NCBI GenBank assembly: GCA_963855995.1
Contig: OY979723.1
Coordinates: forward strand, 1,803,001 to 1,867,000
Direction: 5' to 3'
DNA: 64,000 bases
Source: Muricea muricata
Lineage: Eukaryota; Cnidaria; Anthozoa; Malacalcyonacea; Plexauridae
Positions 11,508 through 23,183 of the stretch are shown piece by piece; within the stretch, counting starts at the first letter, position 1, and each line of letters opens with the position of its first letter. Made by a program: the position numbers and the translations under genes. Under the pieces are notes generated by a model. It saw nothing but the letters and a program-made list of their open reading frames with translations. It was not told the DNA's origin and did no database searches.

Positions 11508-11875
11508 TATACTGAGTGTCAAAGTTCATTTATTCCTGTTTCTTATTGGTTAAGAACGTATCACGTGATAGTGGAGAAATTCTATTGTCTCCCTGGCAAC
11601 GTAGCTAAGCGGTGGACATTACTTTTATTCACCGGTAGACAACAAATCCACAAAGCCTCACGTAGCCATGTCAGGTAAAAGGTAATCCTTTTTACACATG
11701 TTTGATTGATTTGTGGTACTTTTCTTCTCTTTTGGCACTCAGTATATAATAAAATACTTATTGACTGAGACCTCGGGAAAGCAGTATGTTTTGTGGACCC
11801 TCGACATCGACAGTCTCTGGTCCACAAAACATACTGTTTCCCTCGGTCTCAGTCAATAAGTGTTAATTACTATAC
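11508..11875. mobile_element. 358-bp insertion with TATAC target duplication
   Basis: TATAC at 11508-11512 and again at 11871-11875 bracket 358 bp that are absent from the left arm, where the site reads uninterrupted near 985-1015. The insert length plus the 5-bp duplication explains exactly the 363-bp step in the pairing sum. The insert ends in a long hairpin (about 11757-11799 with 11818-11860; stem contains CTTATTGACTGAGACCTCGG). No terminal inverted repeat is evident at the left end. The family is unknown; it is non-autonomous with no coding capacity. Confidence 0.8.
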
Positions 11876-11950
11876 ATTGCAGTTGTTTTATGCGTTGTGA
11901 TTGGTCAGTTGTATGCAGATAAATGCGACTATCACACAATCTGCAGATAA

Positions 11951-12185
11951 CTCAGTCATACAATAAGAATACATAGAAGGGCCACTCAGCAGTGCAACAT
12001 GTCACACTATGTTTATGCAGTTTACTGGCTGCCACCAGCCAGTTCAGCATTCCTATTGGCCAGAAAATGCAATTGACTGGCTGAGAAAATGCTAATAACG
12101 TGCGTAATGCGACATGCGCGGCTTCAAAAACTCCAAAGGCTCCGACGCGAGTGGCCCTTCTATGTATTCTTATTCTATGGCTCAG
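11951..12185. mobile_element. 225-bp MITE with CTCAG target duplication
   Basis: The element is 11956-12180, flanked by CTCAG at 11951-11955 and 12181-12185. Its terminal inverted repeats are about 31 bp: YCATASAATAAGAATACATA followed by GAAGGGCCACTC. The interior is unrelated. The left arm holds the uninterrupted site (880-932), and 225+5 bp accounts exactly for a 230-bp step in the pairing sum. It is a non-autonomous DNA element with a 5-bp target duplication; the superfamily is not assigned. Confidence 0.9.
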
Positions 12186-12544
12186 TTATCTGCTAGCAGA
12201 TAACTGAGTTATCTGCATGTTGAGCCTACGGTGCAGATTATTACAGTATGCGGTATTCGTTGGCATCAATGGTTGGCATGGCAACAACATTTTTTCGATA
12301 TTTTCTGTTTCATGTTATGGCATCTTGCTTTCTAAGCTCTTCCGAAGGCGAAATTCGTCAATTGCTCGAGGAAAAAGACTTACAATGTATAATAAAGCAA
12401 TTATCGGATTCGGTTTTTGTGATATGCAAAATTATCAATGTCTTGGTAAGAGTTATCTGACTCGCCTTCGGCTCGGCTGATAACTCTTACCTCGACATTG
12501 ATCATTTCGCATATCACAAAAACCTCATCCAATAAGTGCTTAAT

Positions 12545-12691
12545 ATGTTATAGTTTACTTATTAAGCTTTGTGGAAACACCACGTAAATTTATTATTGCA
12601 ATAATAAATTTACGTGGTGTTTCCACAAAGCTTAATAAGTATATTGTATTCACCATGCAAACGTACAAGAAACTTATCATGTTATAGTTTA
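12545..12691. mobile_element. 134-bp insertion carrying a perfect 84-bp palindrome
   Basis: ATGTTATAGTTTA occurs at 12545-12557 and again at 12679-12691; the left arm has only one copy (near 545-558). Between the copies, 12557-12640 is a perfect palindrome with no spacer, centred on TTGCAA, followed by 38 bp of unique sequence. The direct repeats look like a 13-bp target duplication or a replication-slippage footprint. Confidence 0.75.
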
Positions 12692-13237
12692 TAAATTATT
12701 CGTAACTATCATCTCATGACTTAATTCTTTCTACTATTGCAAAGGGTGATGGGATGTGAAAAAAACGCACAAGAAGAGAAAAGAATGAACGATCCTGGAC
12801 GGCAAGACCCACAAAACAACAATCCACAAGAATAAGAAGACACGACATTGTAATAGAAAGTAGTGGTAATGTGCAAGTTAGTAGAAAACAAGATACTTAT
12901 TATTGAGGGATCAAAGAGGATTTAATAGATATTTCTCGTTAATGAAAAAGAAAAGACAGCAAATTAAGTGAAAAAAATTGGATTGAAATAACATTGATAT
13001 CAAATACATTCAACAAAATAATTAAATAGAATATCTAGGAGTTTGGCAGTCAATTTTCGAGTCAAAAAACAGGTAAAAATATGGTAAATGTCGACAATAT
13101 TTTTTAAAGAAACAATACCTTAACGCCTGGAAATTTCGTCTCTAACATTTGGATTTGGATATTTCTAAAAACAAAACAAAATAACATGTAGGATTGAACG
13201 TTATTTTGTTTTCGTTAAGTTTCGTAATAATGCCACT

Positions 13238-13579
13238 AAATTATAGTTGATGCATTTTGTCACTATTCTTGGTTTGCACATGCCGTCATTTCGTGTGATT
13301 GGGCGCCATCTTGGTTGACTCTGCAGATTACTTCAGCTGTTTACAGCGAAACACTAGTGTCAATTTACTATTTCATCGTTAGTTTTAGCGTATTATGAAT
13401 GATACTTTAAAGATGTATGGCTCGATAGGATCAGATATAATGAATAGATACTTTGTGGTTGCCATGTGTTTCAAACGTCAACAAAGATGGCGTCGATTGT
13501 AAACGATCAATTCCGTCGTTCTACCTTTAAAGAATGTGTTCTCTGGTTAAAAAGCGAGAAAATGTGACTTGTATTCCAA
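13238..13579. other. Unique AT-rich DNA beyond the palindrome, with one tiny frame
   Basis: No match to the left side is visible because the window starts there. A 26-codon frame at 13487-13567 starts at AAGATGG (a good eukaryotic initiation context) and begins MASIVNDQFRRSTFKECVLW. It stops 12 bp before a foldback element. It could be the start of a truncated exon, but no donor is clear, so I do not call a gene. Confidence 0.3.
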
Positions 13580-13815
13580 TTCACCGTAGCAAAACAGATG
13601 GTGGCATGTCGATTTTACCAGAATTTAATGCGGGTATCAATCAAGAATACCAGTGAAATGATATTTAAGATAAGCTAATGGACGGAATTTTAACACAAGT
13701 GACAAAATAACCTATCTGTCTGTTCCTCAAACGAGGTTAATTTACCTTAAGTTTTTAAACGATTTCAGACCGCAAGGCATTCTGGTAAAATCAACACCCG
13801 CCATCTTTTTGCTAC
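13580..13815. mobile_element. Foldback element, copy 1
   Basis: The ends are inverted repeats: GTAGCAAAACAGATGG then CGATTTTACCAGAAT at the left, ATTCTGGTAAAATC then CGCCATCTTTTTGCTAC at the right. The interior also aligns with copy 2 at 19271-19511 (shared TTTTAACACAAGTG and AATAACCTAT). It is a dispersed non-autonomous element. The interior has no long open frame. Confidence 0.8.
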
Positions 13816-14317
13816 ATTAAATTCCCAAGGGAATATATCATTTCTTTGTTTCTTAGCTAATTTGGTTCATACATCCATGCAAATCAGTAGGATCATTATA
13901 TTTTTTTGTGCATTTTAAATTCCCATGGGAATACGGCATGCTTTGTTTCAATGGTGATGCGTCTGTTTATGGTAATTACTGCATAATGCGAATCCTCTTT
14001 GATTATTAATATGATAAGTATCTTGGTGCTTTCAGATTTGTTTTGGTAAGCAGGAACAATGAAGTCATTGTTTGTGTACACTAAAGCAAATTACGAAGGT
14101 GGTTTGAGAGCAGCTGCGAGGTACCATGCAAATGAAGGCGTTTCGGTTAAATAAGTGTGAGAATTACGGCATTAAAAATTGCATGTCATCTACACTTAAG
14201 GATATAAGTTGCCAAAAAAAAAACCAACTTTAGTGAATCTGTTGAGTTTCAATTGCTTTTTATTTTTGCCTAATTCTCATGCTTATTTGACCCAGCCTTG
14301 GACTTTGGTAAGTATCA
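13816..14317. other. AT-rich intergenic DNA
   Basis: It contains two near-identical motifs, AAATTCCCAAGGGAATA (13828) and AAATTCCCATGGGAATAC (about 13917), both partial dyads; a similar AATTCCCATGGGAATT lies near 15537. No gene or RNA is seen. Confidence 0.5.
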
Positions 14318-14559
14318 GGGGCCGGTTGTATCAAAGGCGTTTAGCTTAAACGGTGGATAAGTCAAAAATATGAAACACGTTTCCATGTTGTATAAACAAA
14401 CCAGCTGAAGTTATTTGACCTGAGAAGAACAATTATATATAAAACTAAATATTTATTCTATTTCAACTCATAATTTCGGTTCCGTACTAGGTGTAAAACT
14501 GATTTTTAAATTTCACTTATCCACCGTTTAAGCTAAACGCCTTTGATACAACCGGCCCC
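14318..14559. mobile_element. 242-bp MITE, GGGGCCGGTT family
   Basis: The terminal inverted repeats exceed 40 bp and begin GGGGCCGGTTGTATCAAAGG, with the exact reverse complement ending at 14559. The central part is AT-rich and non-coding. A strongly diverged relative with the same GGGCCGGTT ends lies at 39151-39396. Confidence 0.85.
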
Positions 14560-15393
14560 AGGTTTATATTTACTCCGGAACAGTTAACACAACGAAAAGC
14601 CCATGCCCATTCAGCTAAGGTTTTACGTTTGAAAATTCAATCAAAAACTCAGTCTAAGTGGGTTTAAGTAGCTAGAGATAACGTAATTTATCTTTTTATT
14701 TTGCTTTTTTGTTTATAACGTAATTTATTAGCTAAATGTATGGACTGCGAGGGTGTGCGCCGTGTGTAAGTTGCATGGGGTTAGGTTTATTAAAGGAATT
14801 AAAATTTTTGAAAGTATGCTTAAAAACCAAAATCTGTCGTCACTTCTAACAAAACAGTTAAGAGTAGGTTTCAACATCAACTAAATTGATCTATACTATT
14901 AACTAAGAAAAATGCGAATTAAGTTTTATATTTTGCAAGCAAATTTTAAATAGAATTCTCACCTGTTTTTATGTACGAGCTTTTTCTGTTTACGTTTGAT
15001 CTAAAATATCCAAATAAATTGCATTTAAAATGCATACTTTACCGAAATTTTAACTCTTTTAATTTTCGAAATTGGGTGGCAGTCGGGGTGGTGGTGGTGC
15101 ATGCGGGTTTATCAGCTGTGAGTGACTGTGCGATGGTGAGGAAAGTGAAGGTAACGAATGGAATGCAGGAGCTTAGAACTGAGGAAGACAGCTTAGAACT
15201 GAGGCAGGTAGGCAGTTGGTAGGATCAGCGGGGGGCACTTGACATTTTGGCTTTGGGAATCAAATTTGCATGCTAAGTACTTAAGTCACTAACGTTTGTT
15301 GTTTTAATTTGTTAGGTACGCGCGGCTGCTCTCTAGGGAAGATCAACTTAGCAATTGTATTAGCACTTGCAAAGTTGGTCTTCTCTTTGCCGG
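14560..15393. other. AT-rich intergenic DNA
   Basis: No supported gene. An 83-codon open frame at 14971-15222 starts in AT-rich DNA and ends over a tandem duplication of GCTTAGAACTGAGG (about 15171 and 15192). It shows no domain and no codon signature. Confidence 0.5.
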
Positions 15394-15511
15394 CTACCCC
15401 GGCCAGTTCTCCGAGTGCTACTTCCACCGTGAATAAGTAGAAGTACTTGTACTACATGTATAAGTACTTCTACTTAGGTGGAAGTGGCACTTGGGGAGCT
15501 GGCCGGGGTAG
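15394..15511. repeat. Foldback hairpin of about 118 bp
   Basis: CTACCCCGGCCAGTTCTCCG at the left pairs imperfectly with the GGAGCTGGCCGGGGTAG end at the right. The inner stem AAGTAGAAGTACTTG/TAAGTACTTCTACTT closes a loop containing TACTACATGTA. It is a non-coding foldback element or hairpin. Confidence 0.8.
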
Positions 15512-15984
15512 GGGGATTTTTTTTATTCAATTTCTCAATTCCCATGGGAATTGAATTTTTAATTAAAAAGGGGTCACAAGTAAATTTTGTAAACAATTTA
15601 TTGAAAAAATTTGTAAAGATTACATACAATTTGAATAACAATAAAAAGAGATTAACTACCACACATTGTACTTATTAAAATAACAACAGAAGAAAACAGA
15701 ACATGGCAGAGAGAACAATAACACAAGTGAATGAACAAAGTCCTAAAAAACTTGGGTCTTTTCAACGTAAGTAAATGTTTATACTTCAAAATATATTATA
15801 ACAATGAAACAACTTGAAGTGATAAATTTTGAGAGTTTTGCAAAGGTTTACCCAGCATATAACGAGTTGTTTCACAATTACAAAGAAAAACATGTGGCTC
15901 AAAACATGCAACTGATAGAGATGACGAGAAGGCTTAACAAGTCTAAGTAGAAAGGTTTTCAAAAGTTAGTCACATTTTTATAAC

Positions 15985-16075
15985 CATATGTCAACTGTCA
16001 ACTCTCCCAGTGGGAAGAACCGGAGTACCCGGAGAAAACCCACGAGTTTTGGCGGAGCGTTGACCAACGCTTTTT
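15985..16075 (-). mobile_element. SINE body fragment
   Basis: The minus strand carries CGTGGGTTTTCTCCGGGTAC then TCCGGTTCTTCCC, the same motif found in the body of the SINE at 2750 (CCCGGGTACTCCGGTTT). No A or B box is visible here, so this is a 5'-truncated or decayed copy. Confidence 0.55.
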
Positions 16076-19000
16076 CAAATACAGCCAGCCTCACAGAAGA
16101 AAGGTATTTTTGTCAAAAGAAAAATATTATTTTTAATCAATTGTGCTTTTATAAGTCAGAAAAAATACATGCACGAATTACCAACGAATTTTGATGGCTT
16201 TGAGACATGTAACGTGGGCACATAATTCTTCCTAAAAATACTTTTTTGTACTCGAAACAACCCTTCAAAACGTCGAAAAACAACGAAGAAACGATTTTTT
16301 TATAAATTCCAAATTGACCAAGCTGTAATGTTCGGAGCCACATTTTTCTTATTGCGTTTCTAACCTGACAATGTGAAATGCACTAAACATTGCTACCTTT
16401 ATTTTTTTTTTAACAAAAAATTCAAAAATACATAGAATAAAAACCAAGCATTTTTAGAATATTGTGTGTAGCACGACATTTTTCAGAAACCAATCTCTTA
16501 CACTTTTCTTTGCATAACAGTGCATGCGATCTATTTTTCGCAAAAAAATACAAAGAAAGTCTCAGACATCTCATTTTTCTGGTGGGCACAAGAACAGAAG
16601 CTTTTTGTTCAAATTGTGATAATTTATTTGAGATAACTTTGGGCAAAATTCTATTTTTCATTGAAAACAGCCGAAAAATCAATGCTTTGGCTTTGCCCAG
16701 CAACTAATGAAGTCACTCGATAGTGAAGTTGCTTTATATACAATTGATAGTTTCAGTGTTAAAGAGACCAAAATAAAAGTAGAAATACATAACTTAGATT
16801 GATCTTGGATTGAAAAGTAAAAAATTTATTCGAAGAATCAATTTAAATTTAGTCTTTTTGGAAGGTACCATTGTCAGGTTAGGAACATATCTCTTTGAAG
16901 TATAAATTCATCTTTACTTACTTGTTGAAAAGACTATATTCAAGAGCCATGTAAATCTGTTTTCTTATATTATTATTACCACGCAAGTATTACAAAGTGG
17001 AATATTTGAAATGTAAACTTGAACTGAAGCAAAGGAAATGCACATACAAATTCAGAAATATTTCAATTGCCAAAATACAAATTCACCACAACCAAACAAT
17101 ATAAAAAGTTCCAGTAGGCAATATGTTGTAATTTTAATTAAGAAACTTATAAAGTAATAAATCATACAGGAAACACAAAAGAAATCATTTTCTCATCTTA
17201 CAGAATCGGTATTTTCAAAATCACTTTGCTATAGATCTGATGTATAAAATTGACGAGTTTCACAAGCCATTTACAACATTCGCATCTGTGTATGTCAGAT
17301 ATCTCGCCTTCAGCTTGGGTTTCTATATCCGATACAACCCGGTCACTTGTATTGTAAATAGTACAAATCAAAATTGTTATCAAATCAAAGTCTCAAACTA
17401 ATTTAAATTATTCTACTCCATATAATGCCAGACAGTTTTACTTTTTCTCAGGAAAGACCTTATGTTCAACAAGGTAAATTTGGCATGTTAATTAAGAAGT
17501 CTGTAAAATTTGAAATTGCATAGTATCAACTAAAAGCTTCATGTGACTTAAAACTTTTTCAAGTCGATGTAATACGAAGAACTCTGGTAAAGTATTTACT
17601 GTATCCAGGCATCAATAGAAAACTTTTAAAATTAAAAATTGTAGTTACTTATACTTATTATTGGCCAACATCTGTACTGCTTGTTTATCTAGAAAATCTG
17701 GCATACTGTCAATTTTTTTAGTCCAAGGAAACTTTTTTACTCTTAAATTCTTACATCCGCCACATCTTTTCTTTGCTAATAAAAAGAGCCCACAGAATTT
17801 ATTTGGCAAGTTGTGGTTTTCTTTTTCATTTAAGATATGTAATTAATTGATAAAGTTAAAGAACAACTGCATCAGTTCATCTCAATTCCAAACAAGTTCC
17901 ACTTTGTAAACAAAAGACAATATGCTATATAGCTTATTTTGTCCTTAATAAGTAGTTCATCTTAAAGTTTGAAAGTCAACATTCTAGTACAAAATCACAA
18001 AGTCTGTATCTAAGATAAATTACCAGTAGTATAAAATATTACAAAGTATTTTTTTAACTTTAAAGGGTCCAATATAACATTGAGAACTATTGTGATTTTC
18101 AAATGAACTTTCCAAACTTTCAAATGAACACTCAAAGCCAGCTTAAACAAAAGATGATTGAGATAGTAAACCAGGAAATAACATAGGTGTTGTAATTTTT
18201 TATCAAAAATATGATATAGTGCATATAACAGAAACATTTCAATTAAAAAGTAGAAATATATTTCCTGTGGTTAGTTTTAATTGCTATATATATTGAAATT
18301 TTAGTATAATAATGGATGTTTTTGTTTCTGGCAAAGTCACCTCAATCTCCTTATGTTTAACCAACATTACAAAGTCAAATAATGACAAACACGAATGATT
18401 AAACACAAATTTATATTTTAATGGGTAAAAATAAATATGTCCAAATTAGTATAATCATGCATATAGGTCTAGTAGGGTACCAATTTTTAGAAACAGAATT
18501 GTGTTGTTTAGAGGCATAACATATAAAATTGCTAGATTTGATATTTCAGTTTTTTAAGAAAGCCTTTTGTATGTGTTTTCATGAACTCTTGGGCCATAAT
18601 TCAATTGATTTGAACCAAATAAGATTCTAACTTTCTTTTAAAACACAGTTCATCATTATTTGACTTTTTCTAAGATTAAAATGCTTCTGGAGCACATGAG
18701 ATTCCACGGTATGTGTACCCACAAAATAATCGTCAAATTAGGTGAGAATGAAACCGTCATGTCCAAAATTATACCGTCCCAAATTGTCCCATATTCAATA
18801 TTGTACATGCAATATTCCAATACCTTTAACAATTTCATTTTTCATAATCTTCCAGTTGTTGAGAGGAGGTTAAGCATTTTGTCGATCTACAAACAAATTT
18901 CAAAGAATTCTATTGAAGATAGATAACTGAAATGGTAAACAAACTGCAAAAGATAACAATGCAAGTGGTTGTGTAAAAACTAAAGACCACGTAAAGTCGG

Positions 19001-19127
19001 CCATTCTGTACAGTGTTTGGATTTGACAGTTTGAATTTTAATTGCCTCAAGAAAAGTCTAAAAGGCATTAAAAACACAACATTCCTTGTTCTTTTTTAAC
19101 CTCCCGACCTTGCACGACTCCCACATC
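16076..19127. other. 3 kb of AT-rich DNA without recognisable genes
   Basis: All open frames here are under 100 codons, overlap on both strands and lack recognisable domains. No tRNA, SINE or long repeat stood out. Frames at 16422-16703 (minus) and 16462-16707 (plus) are the same sequence read on both strands. Confidence 0.5.
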
Positions 19128-19670
19128 CTGCTCCGTCTCCTCCTATCCACCTCCCACCCTCAAGGCCCTGTCACACGGTGCAATTTTTCTTGCACTTGTA
19201 ACTGCTCCGTCTCCTTCTCTATCCACCTCTTACCCTTAAGGCCCTGTCACACGGTGCACTTTTCCTTGCATTCACCGTAGCAAAAAAGATGGCGACATGT
19301 CGATTTTACCAGAATGCATTGCAGGTATCAAGAAAGAATACGTGGGAAAAGATGACAAGAAACAAAGCTACTGGATTGAAATTTTAACACAAGTGTGAAA
19401 ATAACCTATTGTCTTCTGTCTGTTCTTCAAAAGACGTTAATTTGCCTTTTTAAACAATTTCAGACTGCCATGCAATCTGGTAAAATCGACATTTGCCATC
19501 TTTTTTGCTACAGGGAAAATCTACTCTTAAGTAAATTTGTGACAAATGTTTGGTACGTTAAAAAACCCCAGCAAACTGTGATGGAAACTTGCATTTGCCA
19601 ATTTTACATCTCCCAATAGTAGAATTGCATTTCAAGTTGCAAGAAAAATTGCATTGTGACAGGACCTTTA
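19128..19670. mobile_element. Nested MITEs: CCTGTCACA element with foldback copy 2 inside
   Basis: The outer element has ends GGCCCTGTCACACGGTGCAA (from 19164) and TTGCATTGTGACAGG (to about 19665), with TTTTTCTTGCA/TGCAAGAAAAA continuing the inverted repeat. Its left end is tandemly duplicated: 19128-19194 and 19203-19270 are direct copies of about 70 bp. Inside, 19271-19511 is a second copy of the foldback element at 13580-13815, starting TTCACCGTAGCAAAAAAGAT and ending with its inverted counterpart. Confidence 0.75.
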
Positions 19671-20000
19671 TTCTCCAGTGTTCCCGCCAACCTGCTCCCA
19701 CCATTAGATGGAAAGTCCTTTTTTCACTACATTTTAGTAATTAGGCTACCCCCCTCCTCTCACAAGTCTGTAATCGCCTGACGAAATCAATTGGTCGACA
19801 GTCCAAGGCATGTTTTGTAATCGAAATTCACAAAATTAAAATTAAATTGCCTTTTTTCAATAAATTTGAACCAGAACCAACTCTATACATAGAACTGTCT
19901 CAGCATACTTTCTTCGACAATCTCAACAATTCAAGACCTCATTCAGTTTCTATAGCGGATTTCATGGTATTATTATCGAACCAACTTCAACTGAAAACGG

Positions 20001-23000
20001 TAGCCTTAATTTTACATGCGACCATAGCCATGCTTGGAAAGCACAAACTTACAATACTCGAAAATTGTACTTATTTCCAGTCTGATCTCTCAAAAATCGA
20101 TCTCTATGCACAATCTAAGTACTTTGCTACAAATAATGATAGAAAATAAAGCATATTACCTTAAAACAAAGTTAGGATGCATGAAAATTTAGAGGACCTT
20201 CAAGGAGCAAAATCTTCGAGCTAGAGAAAAATTTTGAAAAAATAGTATTCGGAAAATCTTCGAGCAGCGTCGGAAACCGACGAATTCCGAGGAACGCCGA
20301 AACTACCACTTTGTGTCGACATGCTCCGAGCATAGACAATCTAATGAATGGACTGGAAACGCAAGCTAAAGTTTACGCGACATCCGTGATACGCTTTACT
20401 TTGGAACCCTGTAACTTCACTTTAAATACATTTCAGGACTCCGTATTTACATATTTTAAACAAGAACAGAGATGTGAATGGAACTATCGGCTTTTAAAAC
20501 TTTTCAGAGAGATAAACGAGGCGGAAAATCACCATTTAATGTTTCCGTAAACCTTTTTCAACAACAACAATGGCGACATTTCTGCAGTCAAAAAGAATGC
20601 AAACATTCAGCGTTGGGTTTTAGCTTTGTTATATCCATAAAGAGTTTTAAAAGTCGATAGTTCCTTAGAGATTGCCGTTCTTGTTTAAAATATGTAAATA
20701 GAAAGTCCTGAAGTATATTTAAAGTGAAGTAACAGGGTTCCAAAGTATAGCATATCAGGCCGTATCACGGATGTCGCGTCAGCAACATTGACACTTTAGC
20801 TTGCGTTTCCAGTCCATTCTATTGATTGTCTATGCTCCGAGCAAGTTCCTTGTTCCTGATTCAGAAGAAGCTGTATCACAGGTCAGATATATACAGATAG
20901 GGAACTCGCACTCAATAACCTCTGCTAATAATAATAATTTTTGTGTCCCCGTGCTCACGTCATTCCACGCGCCACGCAAATTGCTCTGGCAAGTGTCGTT
21001 CGTCGTGTTTTCAGTCAAAAGCATAGGAAAAACGCCGTTCGAAAGTACAAAAATGAATATTTTTGCGAAGTTCCTTCACCGATCTTCATTTTGTATGTAT
21101 GTAGATATTTCAGTAGAATTTGCGTTTGATTCTTGTGTAGAAATTTCTAAATTTCCTTAAAAGTAGGAATAAACCAGAAAATGACGGAAACACGCTCTCA
21201 AAACTTCACCGCGACACATCGCTGGAATTTGTCGTTTTAAAGCATTTTGCATGAGAATCTTTGCACGTAAAACCTTCTTGCGGTTTAGATGTTCTAGCAT
21301 GCACGTTTAAATGCGTGTTTTGTTGACACATTTCGCTAGAAATTGAGTTTAAACGCCGTGTTTAGGTCGGCTCACGCGGTTTGTGCCAGCGGTATCACCC
21401 ATGAGCGCTGCACCGACTTCTGACACCGAAAAAAAAAAATTAAAAAAAAAAAAAAACAGAAACGGGGCGAATTTAAAACTCCGCCTCGCCTACGGCAGGC
21501 GGAGTAATGAATTTATCATCTGCCCCATTTTTCCGCGCCACCGGTGGTTGTTTTCCGCTTCCGCTTTGTTTTAAACGCTCTATACCACATCCTGAAAAAA
21601 GCATTACGAATTTGCGTTCTTATTTATTTAAGAAGTACTGTGTGGTCACGTACAATAACGCTCTTAAAACAAACAGAATAGTTGCTCGTACTTATGCAGA
21701 GTGTCTCAAGCGAATATTATGTCAATATTATCTCGGAAACAACGGACATTTGTTTCCAAAGCGTTTCAGGAAACTGGAACGAAACTTATTTCGTTAACAT
21801 TTGCACGTTTTAAATGCTTATGATTATCACCAAATGCAGCTTTGACTCGCACGTGGTTAAATACTGCCTTCTTCTTTTGATTCGCAAAGCATTAATGAGA
21901 CGTAGAACTGCAGAAATAAAAAAATGCAATTTTTCCCGCTGTTTTCATTCGACTCATATTCTATCCTTTCTTCTAAATATTTTACAAAAAATGTGTCATT
22001 AAAAAGCTAGAAGCCGGATCTTTCTTGATATAAAAAAATAATAGGGTATACGACTTATTTTTTGAGAGACCCTGCATGTACAAGCAAGTTAGGCATTTGA
22101 TTCGTATATATTTGCTCAATTCTTCTTCAAATCTTATAAAAATGGCAGTGTTCACAAGCCAAAAAGCCAGGTCTCTTCCTCTGTAAAATCCAGCGCTTTG
22201 GAATATTCCAAGTTCCATTACTTTTCTAGTACAGCAGTAGAATAACAGGTGCATGTGTTTGCTATCAAATGTGTTTAATTGCCATAAATGCCTCGAAGTT
22301 CTTTGGAAAAGTCATTATTTCCCACACCTACTTTCTGGCAAGAAAAGAGAAGCACATCTTCTGCACTTGCTTAAAGGAGCTTACTTTTTAGCACTTCGAG
22401 AGAGCACTTCAGCTTGTCTTTTAAGCTGAGGAACACTTAAAGTATGACTAGTGTATTACAGATGCAGCTGATCCCTTTTGTGTTCTTGGTTATTTATTTG
22501 AACATACGAACGCAAGCAAATTTTTGCTGAAGCTCCCTGAGGCGATCCAACAGCTCTTTATTTTTATTATCGTCGAATTACACGAATGTTCAAGAGGAAT
22601 CTAGAGAATATTAGCGTATATATCTAGAACTGTTATACGTCCAGTGCTGACATGCTGAATGTCATCAAATTGTTTAATTTCCTGTGAGTTTTGCCGTCTT
22701 AGAAGCACCATAAGCCGCTCATAAGAATTCATAAATATAGGGAAAGATCTATTCGCTTACTGTAAAAATAATAGAAAACTGTATTCTTTCGATGCATGCA
22801 TCCAATTCAAAAAAGGTTTTTCTTCGCAAATGTAAAACTTTAACCTAAGAATCTGAGCTCACAAAAAGGAATGAGAGCACACGTGCAATTTTCAAGCTTC
22901 GTAGTTCTATATTGCAGGCACATGTGACTGGACTGTTCTCATAAAAAGATATTAAATTTACCACGTCTCTTACAAACGACCCCTATACATGATTGTTGAA

Positions 23001-23183
23001 CTGACTAAATGCTGCTCCAATTGTACTTTGCTTACTTTAGAGTTTAAGGTTTAAAATTCAAGGTTTGCAAACAAAAACGTTTTTTTGAATTAGCTATACA
23101 AAGATTTTAAGCAACGAGTTCCCCACCATGAAGCTAATAATTTTCTCCATAACTAATTTACAGAATTTTCTATCACTGAAAAT
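20001..23183 (+). repeat. Long inverted repeat, left copy (pairs with 60832-64000)
   Basis: Pairing coordinates sum to 84001 at the outer part, 84014 after a 13-bp indel near 20930 (extra TAATAATAATA-type sequence here) and 84016 after a homopolymer difference near 21430. All conceptual peptides outside the indel are the same in both copies, so divergence is very low. The inner boundary is sharp at about 23183, after TCACTGAAAAT. The true outer end cannot be seen because the partner runs off the window. No coding gene is recognised inside. It contains a foldback element (20322-20843) and A-runs near 21428-21455. Confidence 0.95.
20322..20843. mobile_element. Foldback element with arms of about 200 bp
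   Basis: The ends are TGCTCCGAGCATAGACAATC (20322) and its reverse complement ending at 20843. The arms stay alignable for about 200 bp (shared CGCGACATCCGTGATACG, GGAACCCTGTAACTTCACTT and CATATTTTAAACAAGAAC). The right arm carries a small extra segment near 20755-20790. The loop is about 130 bp. It is a long-TIR foldback element without coding capacity. Confidence 0.8.

Larger units (their letters stand above)
6525..13237 (-). repeat. Right arm of the 13.2-kb imperfect palindrome
   Basis: This is the reverse complement of 1-5950 with roughly 700 extra bases. Nearly all the extra length is in three inserts: 11513-11870, 11956-12180 and about 12558-12691. Short frames keep the same protein sequence with a few substitutions in both arms. 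For example, the frame at 10176-10562 differs from its mirror at 1945-2331 by four residues in 128, which suggests neutral drift at a few percent rather than selection. No convincing protein-coding gene lies in the arm. Confidence 0.95.

Noticed and set aside
1-13237. Palindrome as a plain sequencing read-through artefact
   Set aside because: The arms differ by substitutions and by insertions with target duplications, which such an artefact would not create. A wrong joining of haplotypes remains possible.
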